A stretch of DNA of 64,000 bases, taken from contig CM036248.1 in assembly GCA_020698575.1 (NCBI GenBank), forward strand, positions 14,227,729 to 14,291,728. The letters are read 5' to 3'. The notes beneath the pieces are model-generated. The model saw only the letters and a program-made list of their open reading frames with translations. It had not been told where the DNA came from and made no database searches. Shown piece by piece: positions 11,045 through 22,400 of the stretch. This stretch comes from Bostrychus sinensis (Eukaryota > Chordata > Actinopteri > Gobiiformes > Eleotridae). Made by a program: the position numbers and the translations under genes. Positions within the stretch are counted from its first letter, which is position 1. Each line of letters opens with the position of its first letter.

Positions 11045-11600
11045 AGAGGTGGGGGAAGTACTTCAAATCCGTACTTAAGTAAATAAAGTATGGTTTTGTA
11101 AGTAATAAAGTATCACTTAAAAAATTACAGCACAAAAGTAGAAGTTATAAGTAGCCAACAAAAATATTACAACACAGAAATTTGAAAATCTAGTGATTAT
11201 TATACAAATAAGGTGTAAGAAGTATGTCAAATGTGTAGTGAAGTAAAAGTACTGTTACTTTAAAAGTTGAAGAAGGGTAAGTATTGAGTGTACAGATAAC
11301 ATAAGTCAAAAGTACTTTTTTGCAGCTGAACAGCAAAAACTGTTTTTTCTACTGCAACTAGAACTTGTACTACCATTATTTTTGCTATTACTCCTACTTT
11401 TACTACTACTGCTGTTGCCGCTACTACTATTACTGCTATTATTACCACAGCTGCAACTACTACTATTACTACCTACCACTACATTTACATTTACATTTTA
11501 CTACTGCTATTTATAAGGTTAAACATACTCAAGAGAAAGTATGTTTTACAATTTGTACTCAAAGATTTTCAAAATACAGACACTATTTCATATAATTTAA
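11045..11600 (+). mobile_element. hAT-like element with TAC array, right end degraded
   Basis: Begins CCAGAGGTGGGGGAAGTACT and contains AAGTAAAAGTACTGTTACTTTAAAAG and a (TAC)n stretch (11370-11480). Same family and orientation as 45610-46485. Lies only 35 bp from the exon 4 acceptor. Confidence 0.6.
11370..11480 (+). repeat. TAC trinucleotide-rich stretch
   Basis: Imperfect TAC/TGC/TTC units inside the hAT-like element. Confidence 0.8.
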
Positions 11601-11639
11601 GTTAAATTATCAAGTCACTTTAACCATTGCAAATCATTT

Positions 11640-11735
11640 GGTTTTCCATTGGATGCCCTTCTTGACACAGTCCTCTCCTTTCATCCAGGCTTGGGACTGG
11701 CACAAAAGGTACAATAGTTTGTGACCTGTGTATGG
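11640..11735 (-). repeat. RTE-tail-like repeat fragment
   Basis: GGATGCCCTTCTTGACAC and CATCCAGGCTTGGGACTGGC and CACAAAAGGTACA define the central part of a family repeated at least twelve times in this window. Confidence 0.6.
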
Positions 11736-12296
11736 CTTATTTATGTCCTAAAACTGTAATCTACTGACAAAAATAAACAGTACAAGAGATAAATTATGTG
11801 CAGCTAATACTGAACATGTTTGTGGGCTTTACTGCAACTCCAAAGATGAATTATTGCTACTTTCACACAAAACAGAAGCTGCTCTGCTGAAACCCAAGCT
11901 CTAGTTGATAATCTGTCAGAATCTGCCCCTGTAGCTTTGGTGATAAAGTGTAATGAGCAAAAGAGTCCATTAAGCACTGTGTCATGTACAGGTGTGCCGG
12001 TGCAGCCCATACAGCGCCTGACTAAATAAACTCCACATTCACAACGACAAATAAGTGCTACATATACAACATTAACACTGCTAACTCTCTCGCATCCTCA
12101 CGGCACCAATTACAGGTGGCGTTACTCAATTACTCTGTCACCAATATGCAGCCGAGACACTCCAGCATCACGGAGAGACGAGCGCACGGCGGCCAATGGG
12201 CTCTGGGCTCGTGTTGAGACAGGAAATAAAAGGCGATTAGAGAACACATTGATCTCCAGCTCTGATTTACATTCTGACTCACTCTTACACTCATTT

Positions 12297-12331
12297 GCTG
12301 CTGCTGCTGCTGCTGCCGCTGCTGCTGCTGG
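12297..12331 (+). repeat. (CTG)n run
   Basis: About 11 CTG/GCT units with one CCG interruption. It gives polyalanine and polyglutamine frames that are not genes. The surrounding 12160-12400 is GC-richer, with two CCAAT motifs. Confidence 0.9.
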
Positions 12332-12518
12332 CAATCGACCAATCAGATCGCTCTGGAGTTGGCAGTCACAGTCGCTCCGCAGAGTAAATAAAGTAATTTC
12401 ACCCACAGCAAGAATGGCAGACATTATCTAAATGAATTACAGCAATTGTAAAAATGTAAACTAATAACCCAGAGAAGGGATGATATGTTTAGTAATATAC
12501 TGTATTACAATTTATAGT

Positions 12519-12680
12519 AACTTCTTCCTCTTTCATTTTGGCTTTTCCCTTCAGGGGTCACCAGAGCAAATCATCAACCTCCTAACTTTCAGCGGTTTGC
12601 TTCGGAATGTTTTACACTAGATGCCTCTCTCTTGTCCAGGTTTGGGACTGGCACAAAGAGTACACTGGCTTGTGACACCT
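12519..12680 (-). repeat. RTE-tail-like repeat
   Basis: Read on minus, it ends with the codons for a CGDP-type motif (complement of TTCAGGGGTCACC) and then a CT/GA-rich tail. Upstream it carries the complement of GTTTGGGACTGGCACAAAGA. Confidence 0.65.
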
Positions 12681-13851
12681 TGTAGATTTCCAGTTTACAG
12701 TAGCTATACAGGAGTACTTTGGACTTGGAGAATGCAGACCTCCACCAGGGCATTACAGTTCCAATCATGTAAAAAATCCACACAGTTTTCCAGATCCATA
12801 CAAAAGACTAGCAAACAGTAGAATAATAAAATCATATAAATACACTACATTGACAGATCTGAAATACCAATGGCAACAGGGATAAAAGAGTTTTTGTATC
12901 TATTTGTCAAGCCATTTAAAAAAAAAAAAAAACATACTCTTAGTTAAGTACACATTAGGTTATTTTTGAGTACTTCTCCTTACTGCCATTGTCAAAATTG
13001 CACCATAAAATGGTGCTGGCGGTAGGTGGTAGTAAATAGAAATTCTAATTTGCCATTGATGAGTGTGGTTGCAAGTCAGTGTATGTCTTAAAGAATTAGG
13101 CATGCAATTGCTCATGGTCTAAAACACTTCACTTTGCACACCAATCACCCACGACTAGAAAATAAACAAAAAAAAAAGGTGTATAAATACTATCTGTACA
13201 GTTGTATGCCTCTTATATGTGCAGTGACATTTTTTTAATTTAAAATATTTTTTGACAACACTTGCATTTTGTGTACTAGTCAGACAACAGCTGCTGACGC
13301 TGCTAGCAACGCCATTTATTTTGATTGTAAGCCATTGTGCGCCTAAATGCAATGTTTTTGAACCTCTTTCATCCTTGTTTGTCCATGCAAATAGATCAAA
13401 TGTTAAATGGCTTTCCCACAGACACAACAAGATATGTCTGTGAGAGATGATTGTGCGGCTTTATTAGAATGCACGCCAGCTGCTCTCCAGGCAATTCACG
13501 GCGCCTATTCGACACCAGGTCATTAAGGGATAAAAAGATGGATGGCGTTCCACCTCCACAAATGACCACAATGCACATAGCCAGTGAATAAATAAGAGAT
13601 GACTCCCCTCAATAAGAAATATGTCGGGAGGCGCAGTATCTTTTTGCGGTGTATTTTTTCCTTTCTTTAGTTGCTCATGAGTGAATAACTGTGGTCCTTG
13701 GTGGTGACAGATTTAGTAGTAGCTCTGAAACTAGTGATACGCATGGGAACACTTGAAGCAGTTAATCATAGAGGAATAAGGCCAGTGGGTCCGGGGGTAC
13801 GTGGACAACCGCTGCTTCTATAGCTTTGAATAGAGCTCAGTGGCTTTGGAT

Positions 13852-13930
13852 GTTGTCTGGGGAGTTTTAGAACCACGAACATAGCCACTGGATAAAACCT
13901 AATGCTGCAGTTTGAATCACTGGCACCGAG
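13852..13930 (+). repeat. diverged sister copy of the RE1-bearing segment
   Basis: Aligns with 14608-14686 in the same orientation: TGTTGTCTG, AGTTTnAG, ACCACG, then CTGCAGTTTGAA and CACTGGC are shared, roughly three quarters of positions. The counterpart of the RE1 core (13866-13886) has several changes in both half sites and would be a poor REST target. Confidence 0.6.
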
Positions 13931-14274
13931 GGACGTACAGTAAAAGTAGGCATTCAAATATTTGTTCATAAACAGTGTGTATGACAACCGCATTTTATGC
14001 AATCTTCATATAACACTAACAAAAAATGTATATTCTAGTGATACATGCTGGGTGAGTAGAAGCTTATATATAGTAGCTAAACCTTTTTTGCTAATTAATA
14101 TTTTATTGTGACACACTTTTTAGAAAACCAGTGTTGTTTTTCTAAATATTTTTTATTCTAAAGCCTTTATGGCACATGTATTTCCAAGCACTGTTTTACT
14201 ATAGTATATACAGTGACTAAAACACTATTTAAGCTTCACATAATATGGGCATTAAATCCAGGCAGGGAAGGTCA

Positions 14275-14465
14275 AAAGCATGTTCTTTTTGTGTCAGTCC
14301 CAAGCCAAAATAAATGAAGAGGGCTGCATCAGGTAGGGCATCTGGCATAAAACCTACAATGCCAATCAAAATCTGCCCAAACAATATCTAAATCACTTGA
14401 TTGTATGAGGCAGATAATTTACTGTGGATCCAAATGGGAAAAGCCGGAAGGCAAGAACAAATAAG
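14275..14465 (+). repeat. RTE-tail-like repeat, opposite orientation
   Basis: GTGTCAGTCCCAAGCC, GGGCATCTGGCATAAAACCT and GATCCAAATGGGAAAAGCCGG in order, the complement of the other copies' features. Confidence 0.6.
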
Positions 14466-14621
14466 CTGAACAGAAAAACTATTTCCACCCTCCCTGCATC
14501 CCACAAGTTGAGAATCATTTAGATGAGGTAAAGATTTAAAAAGATAATAATATTACTCCTCTAAAACAAATGGCAAATGTCTGAGGGAAGAAGGAAGTCA
14601 TGTGGCTGTTGTCTGTGAAGT

Positions 14622-14642
14622 TTCAGCACCACGGACAGCTCC
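14622..14642 (+). promoter_or_regulatory. RE1/NRSE-like site (REST binding) in gria1 intron 3
   Basis: The 21 bases match the canonical neuron-restrictive silencer element in 20 of 21 positions: left half TTCAGCACC, spacer AC, right half GGACAGCTCC, with T in place of G as third base from the end. REST represses neuronal genes, including glutamate receptor genes, outside neurons, so an RE1 in a gria1 intron makes biological sense. The site lies in a ~75-bp stretch duplicated in diverged form at 13852-13930. Confidence 0.7.
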
Positions 14643-16504
14643 TCTGTATAAACCCTGACACTGCAGTTTGAAGCACTGGCCCCAATAAAGGAGCTTTGAT
14701 TTCACTCTTCTGTATGTTTATGATTATATATATGCCAATAATAATGGTCCAACTTTCCCTTGCATCTTAATTGCTTATTAGTAATCTGGTAATGTCTTTG
14801 TATTATGTATGCAGGCGCACACTTGAGATACTTGCTTGCAATGACTATGGGCTAAATTTAGTGTTTTGAATCTCATTAATGCCACTGAGAATGTTCTGTA
14901 CTGATGCATAATATACAGAGGGATGTAAAGTTAACCTTTCTCAGTCTTATCAGCATGCCTGGTCTATTACATTATACTTATCTTTCATATCTTCTATCTA
15001 TACTTTTCCATTCCCCCGTTCATACTGAATATGCTCCTGCCTTTTTAAACACAGCTATGAATAAATCTCAGGTAGCTGGTTGGGCAAGCAGGGCTAAGAA
15101 TATTTCTTCTTCAAAGGCATCCTAAAAGAGAATAATGTTATAATGGAAAGTGGCTGTCATAAGCACCTCTGGCCAAAGGCAATACCCGCTGCCTGGGCAC
15201 GAGGCAAATGAGAGTGAACAAAATAACACTGTGAGAGGCCATTTACTGAATATTGTTTATGATAGGTTTAATGGACTATCAAATATATTTCCCTGTTTTT
15301 TCTGCTTTTGTTTTGCTACAGGATTTTATATATATATATATAACAAATTGTTATGGACCACATTATATATTATGGAAGTATGACAAAGAAATATAGGTAA
15401 GAGGTTAGGGGTCGTGTCTGGAGGCTATTGCAGCAACTATGGGCCTTAAGATTGATGACTTTATTACCCTATGCACTTTCATGTCTCATTTTTAAGCCCT
15501 CTGTTGTACTCAATGGGACTTCTAATTCTATATCTAAAACATACCTTAATACTATTAGATACTTCCCTATTGCTGTTTTAGTCACCTATGTTTCCATGCC
15601 TCCTTATTCACTTCAAAATAACAACTTTACAATGCAATTTTCCTAGCAGGAAATCAATGCAAAATGCTATAGTTCCTGTTTCTGTTTCCACTGCTAGCTG
15701 CCCAGAGACAACAAACTGAGCACTGCTGAAAAGGAAGCACATACTTTTTTTCATTTTTGAACACACACTTTCACATAAAAGCCTGGGATATTTACAAAGG
15801 ATATTATAGGCAGATTTAGGATTTGGCTCCTGAATTTCTAAAGCAAACTTAATATCTGACCTATAAAATGTGCTGTAAGACAACAAAATGTCCCTGTAAG
15901 GCTACCATAGATGCTCACAGCCACGTGATGCCAACAAGAAACTACACAGTACCTTCAGCTATTCATGTTTCTTTGTCTGGTCTTTATCTTCCTATTTACT
16001 ACTACTACTGCAACATTTTTTTTCATGTCATTAAATAACCTACAAAAAAAAAAAAATATTACAATGCAAACTTCAATAACGTCAGTCTTATCATTATCTC
16101 TTGAGGCAGACAACTTCTAAAAAACATTTGCAATTACTTCACATTCCACAGAAATGCCCTCATCAAACAATTATGCTGTTTGTGTGCCCTCTGTTATGGT
16201 CCGGGTATCATCATAAAACTATAATTAAATTTTAGAGCAACCACTGTCTTAATAGCATTCATTTCTCCCCACTATGCAGGGTTTGCCTCATTCCATTTAG
16301 ACAATTGTTTTAATTAATGGGACAGCGTTTGTATAAATTACATTTCCTAGATCCAAATGCAAAAAAGCAATTTAGTTGTTCAATAATTGTAACGTGATAT
16401 GCAGAAAAGGAAGAGTTTGACATTGCATAAAATTATGTTAGTGCTTTCTGTACCATTTATCATTTACTATTTGTTGTGTTGGGCAAGGCTTATTTGTAGC
16501 AATA

Positions 16505-16640
16505 ACCTTTAGTCAAGTATAGAAAAAGCATCTGGCATAAAGTCTATGCCAAATTAATATGGAAGTCGCTGCATATTTTGGATAGATAATGTTGAGACAA
16601 CCCCTCAAGGATATGGCCAAAAGAGAAAAAAGAAGATACA
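16505..16640 (+). repeat. RTE-tail-like repeat fragment
   Basis: GCATCTGGCATAAAGTCTATGCCAAATTAATATG, then CAACCCCTCAAGGATATGGCC; diverged copy of the same family. Confidence 0.5.
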
Positions 16641-17156
16641 CATAAAAAATAAAAATAAAAACTGGAGGTAATGCTATTAGTGGCATGGACTAAAAGACTG
16701 GGGCAACAGGTGAGGTCAGGCATAGGTGAGCCAATAAAATAAAGAAATGCTTTAACCTAATGCTTTTTGTCTTAGAGGTTTTCAGCTATGCATGAGGTAC
16801 TGCATGCCTTAAGTGCACTAAGGACCTTTTCTTTTCTGCACACAAGCACCACTAGACCGCCAAATAGCAGTAAAAAATTCTCACAAGCAAATATTAGTTT
16901 TCTTAAAGGCTTAAAATAACCCAGTAGAAAGGGTGACTGCAGCTTAGTATCCAGGCAACAGAGGACCGGCCGTTATGGATTCGACTGACTCCGTCCCACC
17001 ACTCAATCACTCAGGGGTCACCCGGCACCCGAACACACACACACAGAGGAAGCACTATACAACAGTTTGTGTGCTGATAATAAAGGAATCACACAAGATA
17101 AAAAAAAAAAAATCCGAGGGACATGTGTGTGACTCTGGTTATCGCTTATCAAAAGG

Positions 17157-17628
17157 TCTAAAAAGCACTGTGAAATTGCCACTGTCACAGCCCCATAATG
17201 GGCTTTGTACAGTGACATGACCACATCTGTCTTTTAAAGCTGACATGAGCAGCTCATTCACCGATCAGACATAAAATTACGATATGCAGCCCCATACACA
17301 ACAAACTGCCCCTCCACTTTTCTGTCAGCCACTGTTCCTTTCTCTGGATGACTTTTGATAGATACTGACCACTGCAGACTGCGAATATTATACAAGAGCT
17401 GCAGTTTTGGAGATGATCTGATCCAGTAATGTCTAGTTATCCCAATTTGCCCACTTTTCCTGCCTTCTAACACATCAACCTTAAGAACAAAATATTCACT
17501 GCCTAAAATATCCTGCCCTCTAACAGGTCAGGTCATAATGTCAATCGCTGTACCTTCTGACACTGATGCTTGAATTTACAAAAGAAGTTTACATGCAAAA
17601 TACTATCTTCAAGCTCGAAAACAGCTAA
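17157..17628 (+). repeat. local duplication copy 1, split by a Tc1-like insertion
   Basis: The left part 17157-17258 and right part 17553-17628 match the uninterrupted copy at 17914-18110: CTAAAAAGCACTGTGA, GACCACATCTGTCTT, then GAATTTAC and ACAT.CAAAATAC. The insertion occupies 17259-17550. Confidence 0.75.
17259..17550 (-). mobile_element. Tc1-like non-autonomous element A
   Basis: Starts CACCGATCAGACATAAAATTA and ends with the complement of CAGCGATTGACATTATGAC. TA follows the right end. On minus it encodes remnants of the HTH part of a Tc1-like transposase (a region around GRKSGQIGITRHYW and WSVSIKSHPEKGTVADRK), with stops. Only the terminal part of the parent transposon is kept. Confidence 0.75.
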
Positions 17629-17913
17629 TGGATTTGGATATGTACAGAGGAGGAATAGTAACTATATCAGTAAAAGGATGCTGAGGTTAGAGCTGCCACC
17701 AAGGAGGCTTAGGTGAAGACCAAATACGAGATTTACGGATGTAGTGAAATTAGTTCCTGTGAGAGAGGAGGATGCAGAAGATAGGGCTAAAATGAGACAG
17801 ATGAGTGTCCCCTGAAAGAAAACAGACAAAAGGAGAAGATGGGACTGACTGGATAAAACTTAAATGCCTCATAAACAATAAATGTCAAAAAGGAAGTAAT
17901 TCAATATTTCTGA

Positions 17914-18110
17914 TGACTAAAAAGCACTGTGAGATCACCCCTGTCATAGCTCTATAAAGGAATTTGAACAGTGGCATGACCACATCTGTCTTGCAGAGCT
18001 GACTTTTAAAGCAGCTTATAGGCCTATCTTCTAGCCTAGACATCGATACTTAAATTTACCTCAAAGTCTACATACAAAATACAGTCTTCATGCTCCAAAA
18101 ACACCTGGCA
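17914..18110 (+). repeat. local duplication copy 2 (empty site)
   Basis: Uninterrupted counterpart of 17157-17628; it lacks the Tc1-like element, so it preserves the pre-insertion arrangement. Confidence 0.75.
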
Positions 18111-18479
18111 CAGATGGCATGATGGGACAAGGGAAGGCAGATGTGGGAGAAAGACGCACTCGGGAATATGATAGGTGACAGGTGTGCCGCTCTGTTCTGG
18201 ATATTAATGTTCAATGGCAGCTCATTCGTACACAATGGCTACAGTTGACCCCATTGCTGTCGTCATGGAGATATAAAGACAACTAATGGCACTTGCCTTA
18301 ACTGACCGCTGCTGCCTTCACTGTCTTTGTGTGTGTGTATAAGGATTGCCAATCGAGATAAAATGTCACGGGGGAAGCTTGTTTGAGGTTCATATACAAA
18401 GACAAATGAGGATTTTGTTGACTGTTTAGTGAAATAATTAACTGCAGTACAAAATAACTCAAAGAGCCTGACAACCTTC

Positions 18480-18590
18480 TCTAAGGCATGGGTCCTGTCT
18501 CAGAACAGTAAGCATACAGTGGCCAGATTTGGACTTGAACTGGGGATCTTCTAGTTCAAAGGTAGATGCGCTCAAAAATCGAAAAAGGTT
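18480..18590 (-). repeat. tRNA-headed SINE-like fragment
   Basis: TTGGACTTGAACTGGGGATC followed by TAGTTCAAAGGTAGATGCG resembles the complement of a B box and head of a tRNA-like SINE. Confidence 0.4.
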
Positions 18591-19268
18591 CTATTGGTGG
18601 GTTTCAGATGATGTCAACATTCAGTAGGCCTGTAGCGTATAAATGAGACTGGGGGCAGGCAAAATGTCTATTGTTAATAAGCAGATTTACTTTTTGAGTT
18701 TGTAAATTAGAGTTAAATAATGCTCTTGTAATGGTAAAAATAACTTCCATTAAGGAGATGATATTTTTCTGTTGCAAAGCCTTATCTCATGGTGGTGAAG
18801 AATCCACTAAAACTAATCATTTGAATTGTAGCCATAATTGACCCATCACTGACCTTTCCTGAACATTAAATACAAATTCACCCATTACTTTTTGAGTTAT
18901 CTTGCTGACAGGTAAACCAACAAGCCAGCCAACAAACTAATGTGTGAAAACTTTCTTGGTAGAGGGAACTAGAGTATAGTAATGAGCCAGTTATTCTAGT
19001 CCCTGTTTGAGTTTTATTTATATGTGGAACAAATGTAGACAGATTAAATGCTTTATACGTATAGACATTTAACCAATTGGAAAGCAGGGGGCTATACCAA
19101 CATACACAAAATTAATTTACGGAGATACTGTATGATTGGTTGGTAGGCTCAATCTTGGTGGAAGAAGGTAAGATTAATGGAAGAAAAGAAGGTTCCAGGC
19201 CCCCTTCACTTAAAATTGAATGGGTGTGGCATGTGTTATCATTGTAGGATCTGTTTTATGGTTCGTAC

Positions 19269-19509
19269 CTGAGTCGGAGCTGTACATGTAGACAAACTTG
19301 GTCCACCGGTAGTGATCGATGACCCCCACCAGGGCGTCCTGCAGCTCGGGCCTCAGCTGGATCACGAACTGGTTGGCCGTCTCGATGGGGAACGACTGGC
19401 GTGACGAAGCAGACATGGAGGGCCCCGCAGAACGACATGAGCATGTTCACCGTCTTCCTGTCATACAAGCCGATGATGGCGTACACACCTTTGGAGAACT
19501 GGGAGCAAA
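19269..19509 (-). CDS. gria1: gria1 exon 3: amino-terminal domain, with a 1-base frameshift
   Basis: The acceptor is TTTACAG| at 19510 and the donor is CAG|GTACGA at 19268. The exon reads FCSQFSKGVYAIIGLYDRKT, then VNMLMSFCGALHVCFVTP, and after a frame change SFPIETANQFVIQLRPELQD, then a segment ending DHYRWTKFVYMYSSDSG. The combination TVNML.SFCGALHVCF.TPSFP and NQFV.QLRPELQ is diagnostic for GluA1 rather than GluA2-4. The segment forms lobe 1 of the amino-terminal domain, which governs subunit assembly and synaptic partners. The exon is 241 bp; the phases need 240. The extra base sits in the T-P-S-F stretch, most simply c19396. Read as given, the frame passes the rest of exon 3 and stops near the 3' end of exon 4. 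Everything else is intact, so either an assembly error or a recent null allele is possible. Confidence 0.95.
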
Positions 19510-20395
19510 CTGTAAAGAAAGAAAAAAAAAGAAAGAAAGAAAATGTCAGGGCAGTAGAAGGTGATTGCATTAGGTATTCTTATTGTCAACCTATCATTGA
19601 GCCATAGCATTTACATACATTTCAATATAATGACAATCTTTAGCCTGTGTTTCTATTCTTGCATAATTTTCAACCATCAAGTTAGAAGGCATACATACAG
19701 ATTATATTACTTTTGTTATTTTAATATAGGCCTATTGATGCCCAAAGTGAAGTTCAACAAATGGTGGCTGAGATGAAAACAATTCTAGCTTCATCAGTGA
19801 TTCCAAAATGGTTAACTATGAAGAGGATAAATACATAGCTTATTTAAAGTCTAACTATTGTTTAATAAATGAACTGGTGAGACAGATTTACAATAAATGT
19901 GCCATAAAGGTGGTTGTAAAACAATTTAAAAACAAATTTGGTTCAGTAAAAAATGTGTCAAAATAAAATAATCTGTAATAAAAGCTGGGTCTACGATGCT
20001 AACAGCTGATGACGTAACACGGAGGGAGGTATGCTCAGGCCCCTTGTACCTCCTTGTGCACACCAATCACTTGCCTCCTCCTGGCGTCAACATACTGACA
20101 GAACTCAACACGCAAAAAGAAATGCAGCACAAAGAAAAAAACAGCTTTGCACAAGCACAAAGGAGCAGTGCAAATACATTAACAGGTATTGCAAACTTAA
20201 ACTTGTGTTGCATCATTAATTTTTCTTTGCAACACTATATTTCATTTTGCAGAAGTATATAATTTTCTTTGCTAAACATTATTTTTCATTTGCAAACCTT
20301 TATTTATTTATTTTTTTTGCTTGTATTTTTTCTGAATACTTTATTTTATTTTATTTTAACTTTTACTTTTGATTTCTTTTCTTTTTTTTTTTTTT

Positions 20396-20485
20396 ATGCC
20401 AGATACCCTTCCTGAGGCAACTCTTTTCATTTTTCCAGGCTTGGGACTGGCACAAAAAGCACCCCTTGTGGCTGGACTGTCTCCA
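20396..20485 (-). repeat. RTE-tail-like repeat fragment
   Basis: ATGCCAGATACCCTTCCTGAGGCAAC, then CCAGGCTTGGGACTGGCACAAAAAG, then CTTGTGGCTGGA. Confidence 0.6.
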
Positions 20486-22019
20486 GATTTTCTGCTATAA
20501 AAATATTTCTGAAGACTGCTAGACCTTTATACATGTAATCCTTTTCCTTCAGACAATTCAAATGGAAACAGAGACTAAAATAGAAACATTTTAGCACTTC
20601 TACTTGTACAGTTTGTACAGTTTCTGAGTCTTGTTCGACCAACTTCTTTCCAACACATTTATGCAAAGGCCAGCATGTCCATCTGCACATGGACAGTGCG
20701 TTACAGTGGGAGGTGGAGGAGGTGGAGGAAGATTAGGGCTAGAGAGGTTAATCAATGCATCCCCTGGGCTCCATTGACATTTTAGTGGCAGCAGGAGGCG
20801 GTTTACATCCCTCATTTGCTTTTCAGCCTCACTCTCACCAAATGTGTTTTCTCACCTTCCATTGTCTGCCTGTCACTCAGACTTTTTTTCACACCTTTCA
20901 TATCCTAAAATAGCTAATTTATGTTCACAGCCTCCTGTTTGGAAGGTATATCCTCCTCATGCTTCAAGCTATCTTTACAGGTTGGGCATGGGCTATTTTC
21001 TGCTGTGAGCCATACTTATCCCACTATTTACCAAACAGATTGAAGTCACTGTCTGTGCCCATGTTAGGAGCCAGCTCGCTCCTAGGACGACAGTGAGCAT
21101 GGCCCTATCCCAAAATGCCTAACCTGCCACAGACGTGCACCCGCTGGGCAGACACGTGGATGTGGTGATAGAGGAAGAGCAGGCAGTGAAAAGTGAGCAA
21201 AAAGAGAAATTCACTGCTATCACACACACATATGCAGCCTCGAGTGCTCCAAATGCCTGGTGACTCACCCTACTTAAAGCAAGCCCTGAAATAGACATTG
21301 TGTGCCTCGCCACACCAGCTCACTAACATAACTATCTTTCTTTCATGGTCGGCACACTCTCTCGGTGGTAAATGGACACGCTCTCACCGACTGCCGTCCC
21401 CCAGCACACATTATATTTCCCCTCACAATTTTCAGGGACCAATTTTGGAGGTGGCCCGGATAAAAGGTAATGAGCTTGTTTGACTTTTTGTGCTACGGCC
21501 TATTACTCTGGCCTGCAGCAGGTGACCATGTTTCACTGAAGATGACTCATTTCTCATACCTACAGTATGTCTAAAGAAAAAAACGCAGCCATTGTGGCAC
21601 AGACCTCCTGCTCAGAGCTGGCAAGAGAGGCGTGTGCTCTTCTAATTCAACAAGAGCCACCGCCGACCATTAGTGTAGCCCAGCAGTCACAGCTCTGATT
21701 TGGATACATTGTGGGAGCGCCATATTGGCCGTGCTGTTGGAGCGCCTTGTTAGCGCTGCTCCACATGTGCAATGACATCGGAGTAAGGGCCCGCAGACCT
21801 GGAGGAGGACTCGAAGACCCCAGCAACACCTGTCCACTCTGGCACGCTGTGTCTCCTCACCACGGTTACAGCTGCCATGACGGCAGGACCAAGGTTGCCC
21901 AGGCAACGGTCTGTTTCTCTGGCAGGAATTACACGAGCAATAAGCCGCTAAAGGACTTCTGGGAGATGGAACAAGAGTATGGACATTTTGTCACAATTAC
22001 AAAACTTACAAAACACACT

Positions 22020-22400
22020 TCTTTCCTTTGGACTTTTCCCTTCTGGGGTCAAACCATCTGGCTCCTAGCGTGTAGTTATTCACAGTTATTTATTTGGCGG
22101 CAGTAGCTCAGTAGGTAGGCCAATCATCTCCTAACCAGAAGGTTGGTGGATTGATCCCTGAAACCAGCATTGCATATTGCCTCATGTCCTTGGGCAAGAC
22201 ATTCCACCAAACTTGCCTCCAGTGCACTGTGTATGACTTTGTTAGAGTAATTGTGTAATTAATGGTGCTCAGAGAGGCCGTTATTATTATTTTACACCAA
22301 TGTTGATTCTGACACAAACCTATCCATTTGTTTGGGCTTAGGAGTGGCACAAAGAGTATGCTGGTTTGTGAACCCTTGTGGCTGAATTAAATTTCACAAA
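22020..22400 (-). repeat. RTE-tail-like repeat interrupted by a SINE
   Basis: The left part (22020-22092) has GGACTTTTCCCTTCTGGGGTC; the right part (22325-22400) has TTGGGCTTAGGAGTGGCACA and CTTGTGGCTGAATTAAAT. The two parts are adjacent in other copies of the family and are separated here by the tRNA-headed SINE at 22093-22324. Confidence 0.6.
22093..22324 (+). mobile_element. tRNA-derived SINE
   Basis: A-box-like CAGTAGCTCAGTAGGTAGGC, B-box-like GGTTGGTGGATTGATCCC, then the body with CCTTGGGCAAGACATTCCACC, and a 3' TTA run. Nested in an RTE-tail-like repeat. Confidence 0.75.

Larger units (their letters stand above)
11010..19268 (-). other. gria1: gria1 intron 3 (about 8.3 kb)
   Basis: Between exons 3 and 4. 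It holds a hAT-like element with a TAC array, several RTE-tail repeats, a CTG run, the RE1-like site at 14622, a Tc1-like insertion at 17259 and a SINE fragment near 18.5 kb. The remainder, notably 14.7-16.5 kb and 18.6-19.2 kb, is AT-rich DNA in which I see nothing. Confidence 0.85.

Noticed and set aside
12122..12431. Polyalanine/polyglutamine frames around the CTG run
   Set aside because: All frames depend on the short CTG run; no homology outside it and no splice or start signals that fit a gene.
22093..22160. A functional tRNA gene
   Set aside because: A- and B-box-like motifs are present but the cloverleaf stems do not pair and a SINE body follows; the same holds for 10388, 33105, 55950 and the complements at 4790 and 63130.
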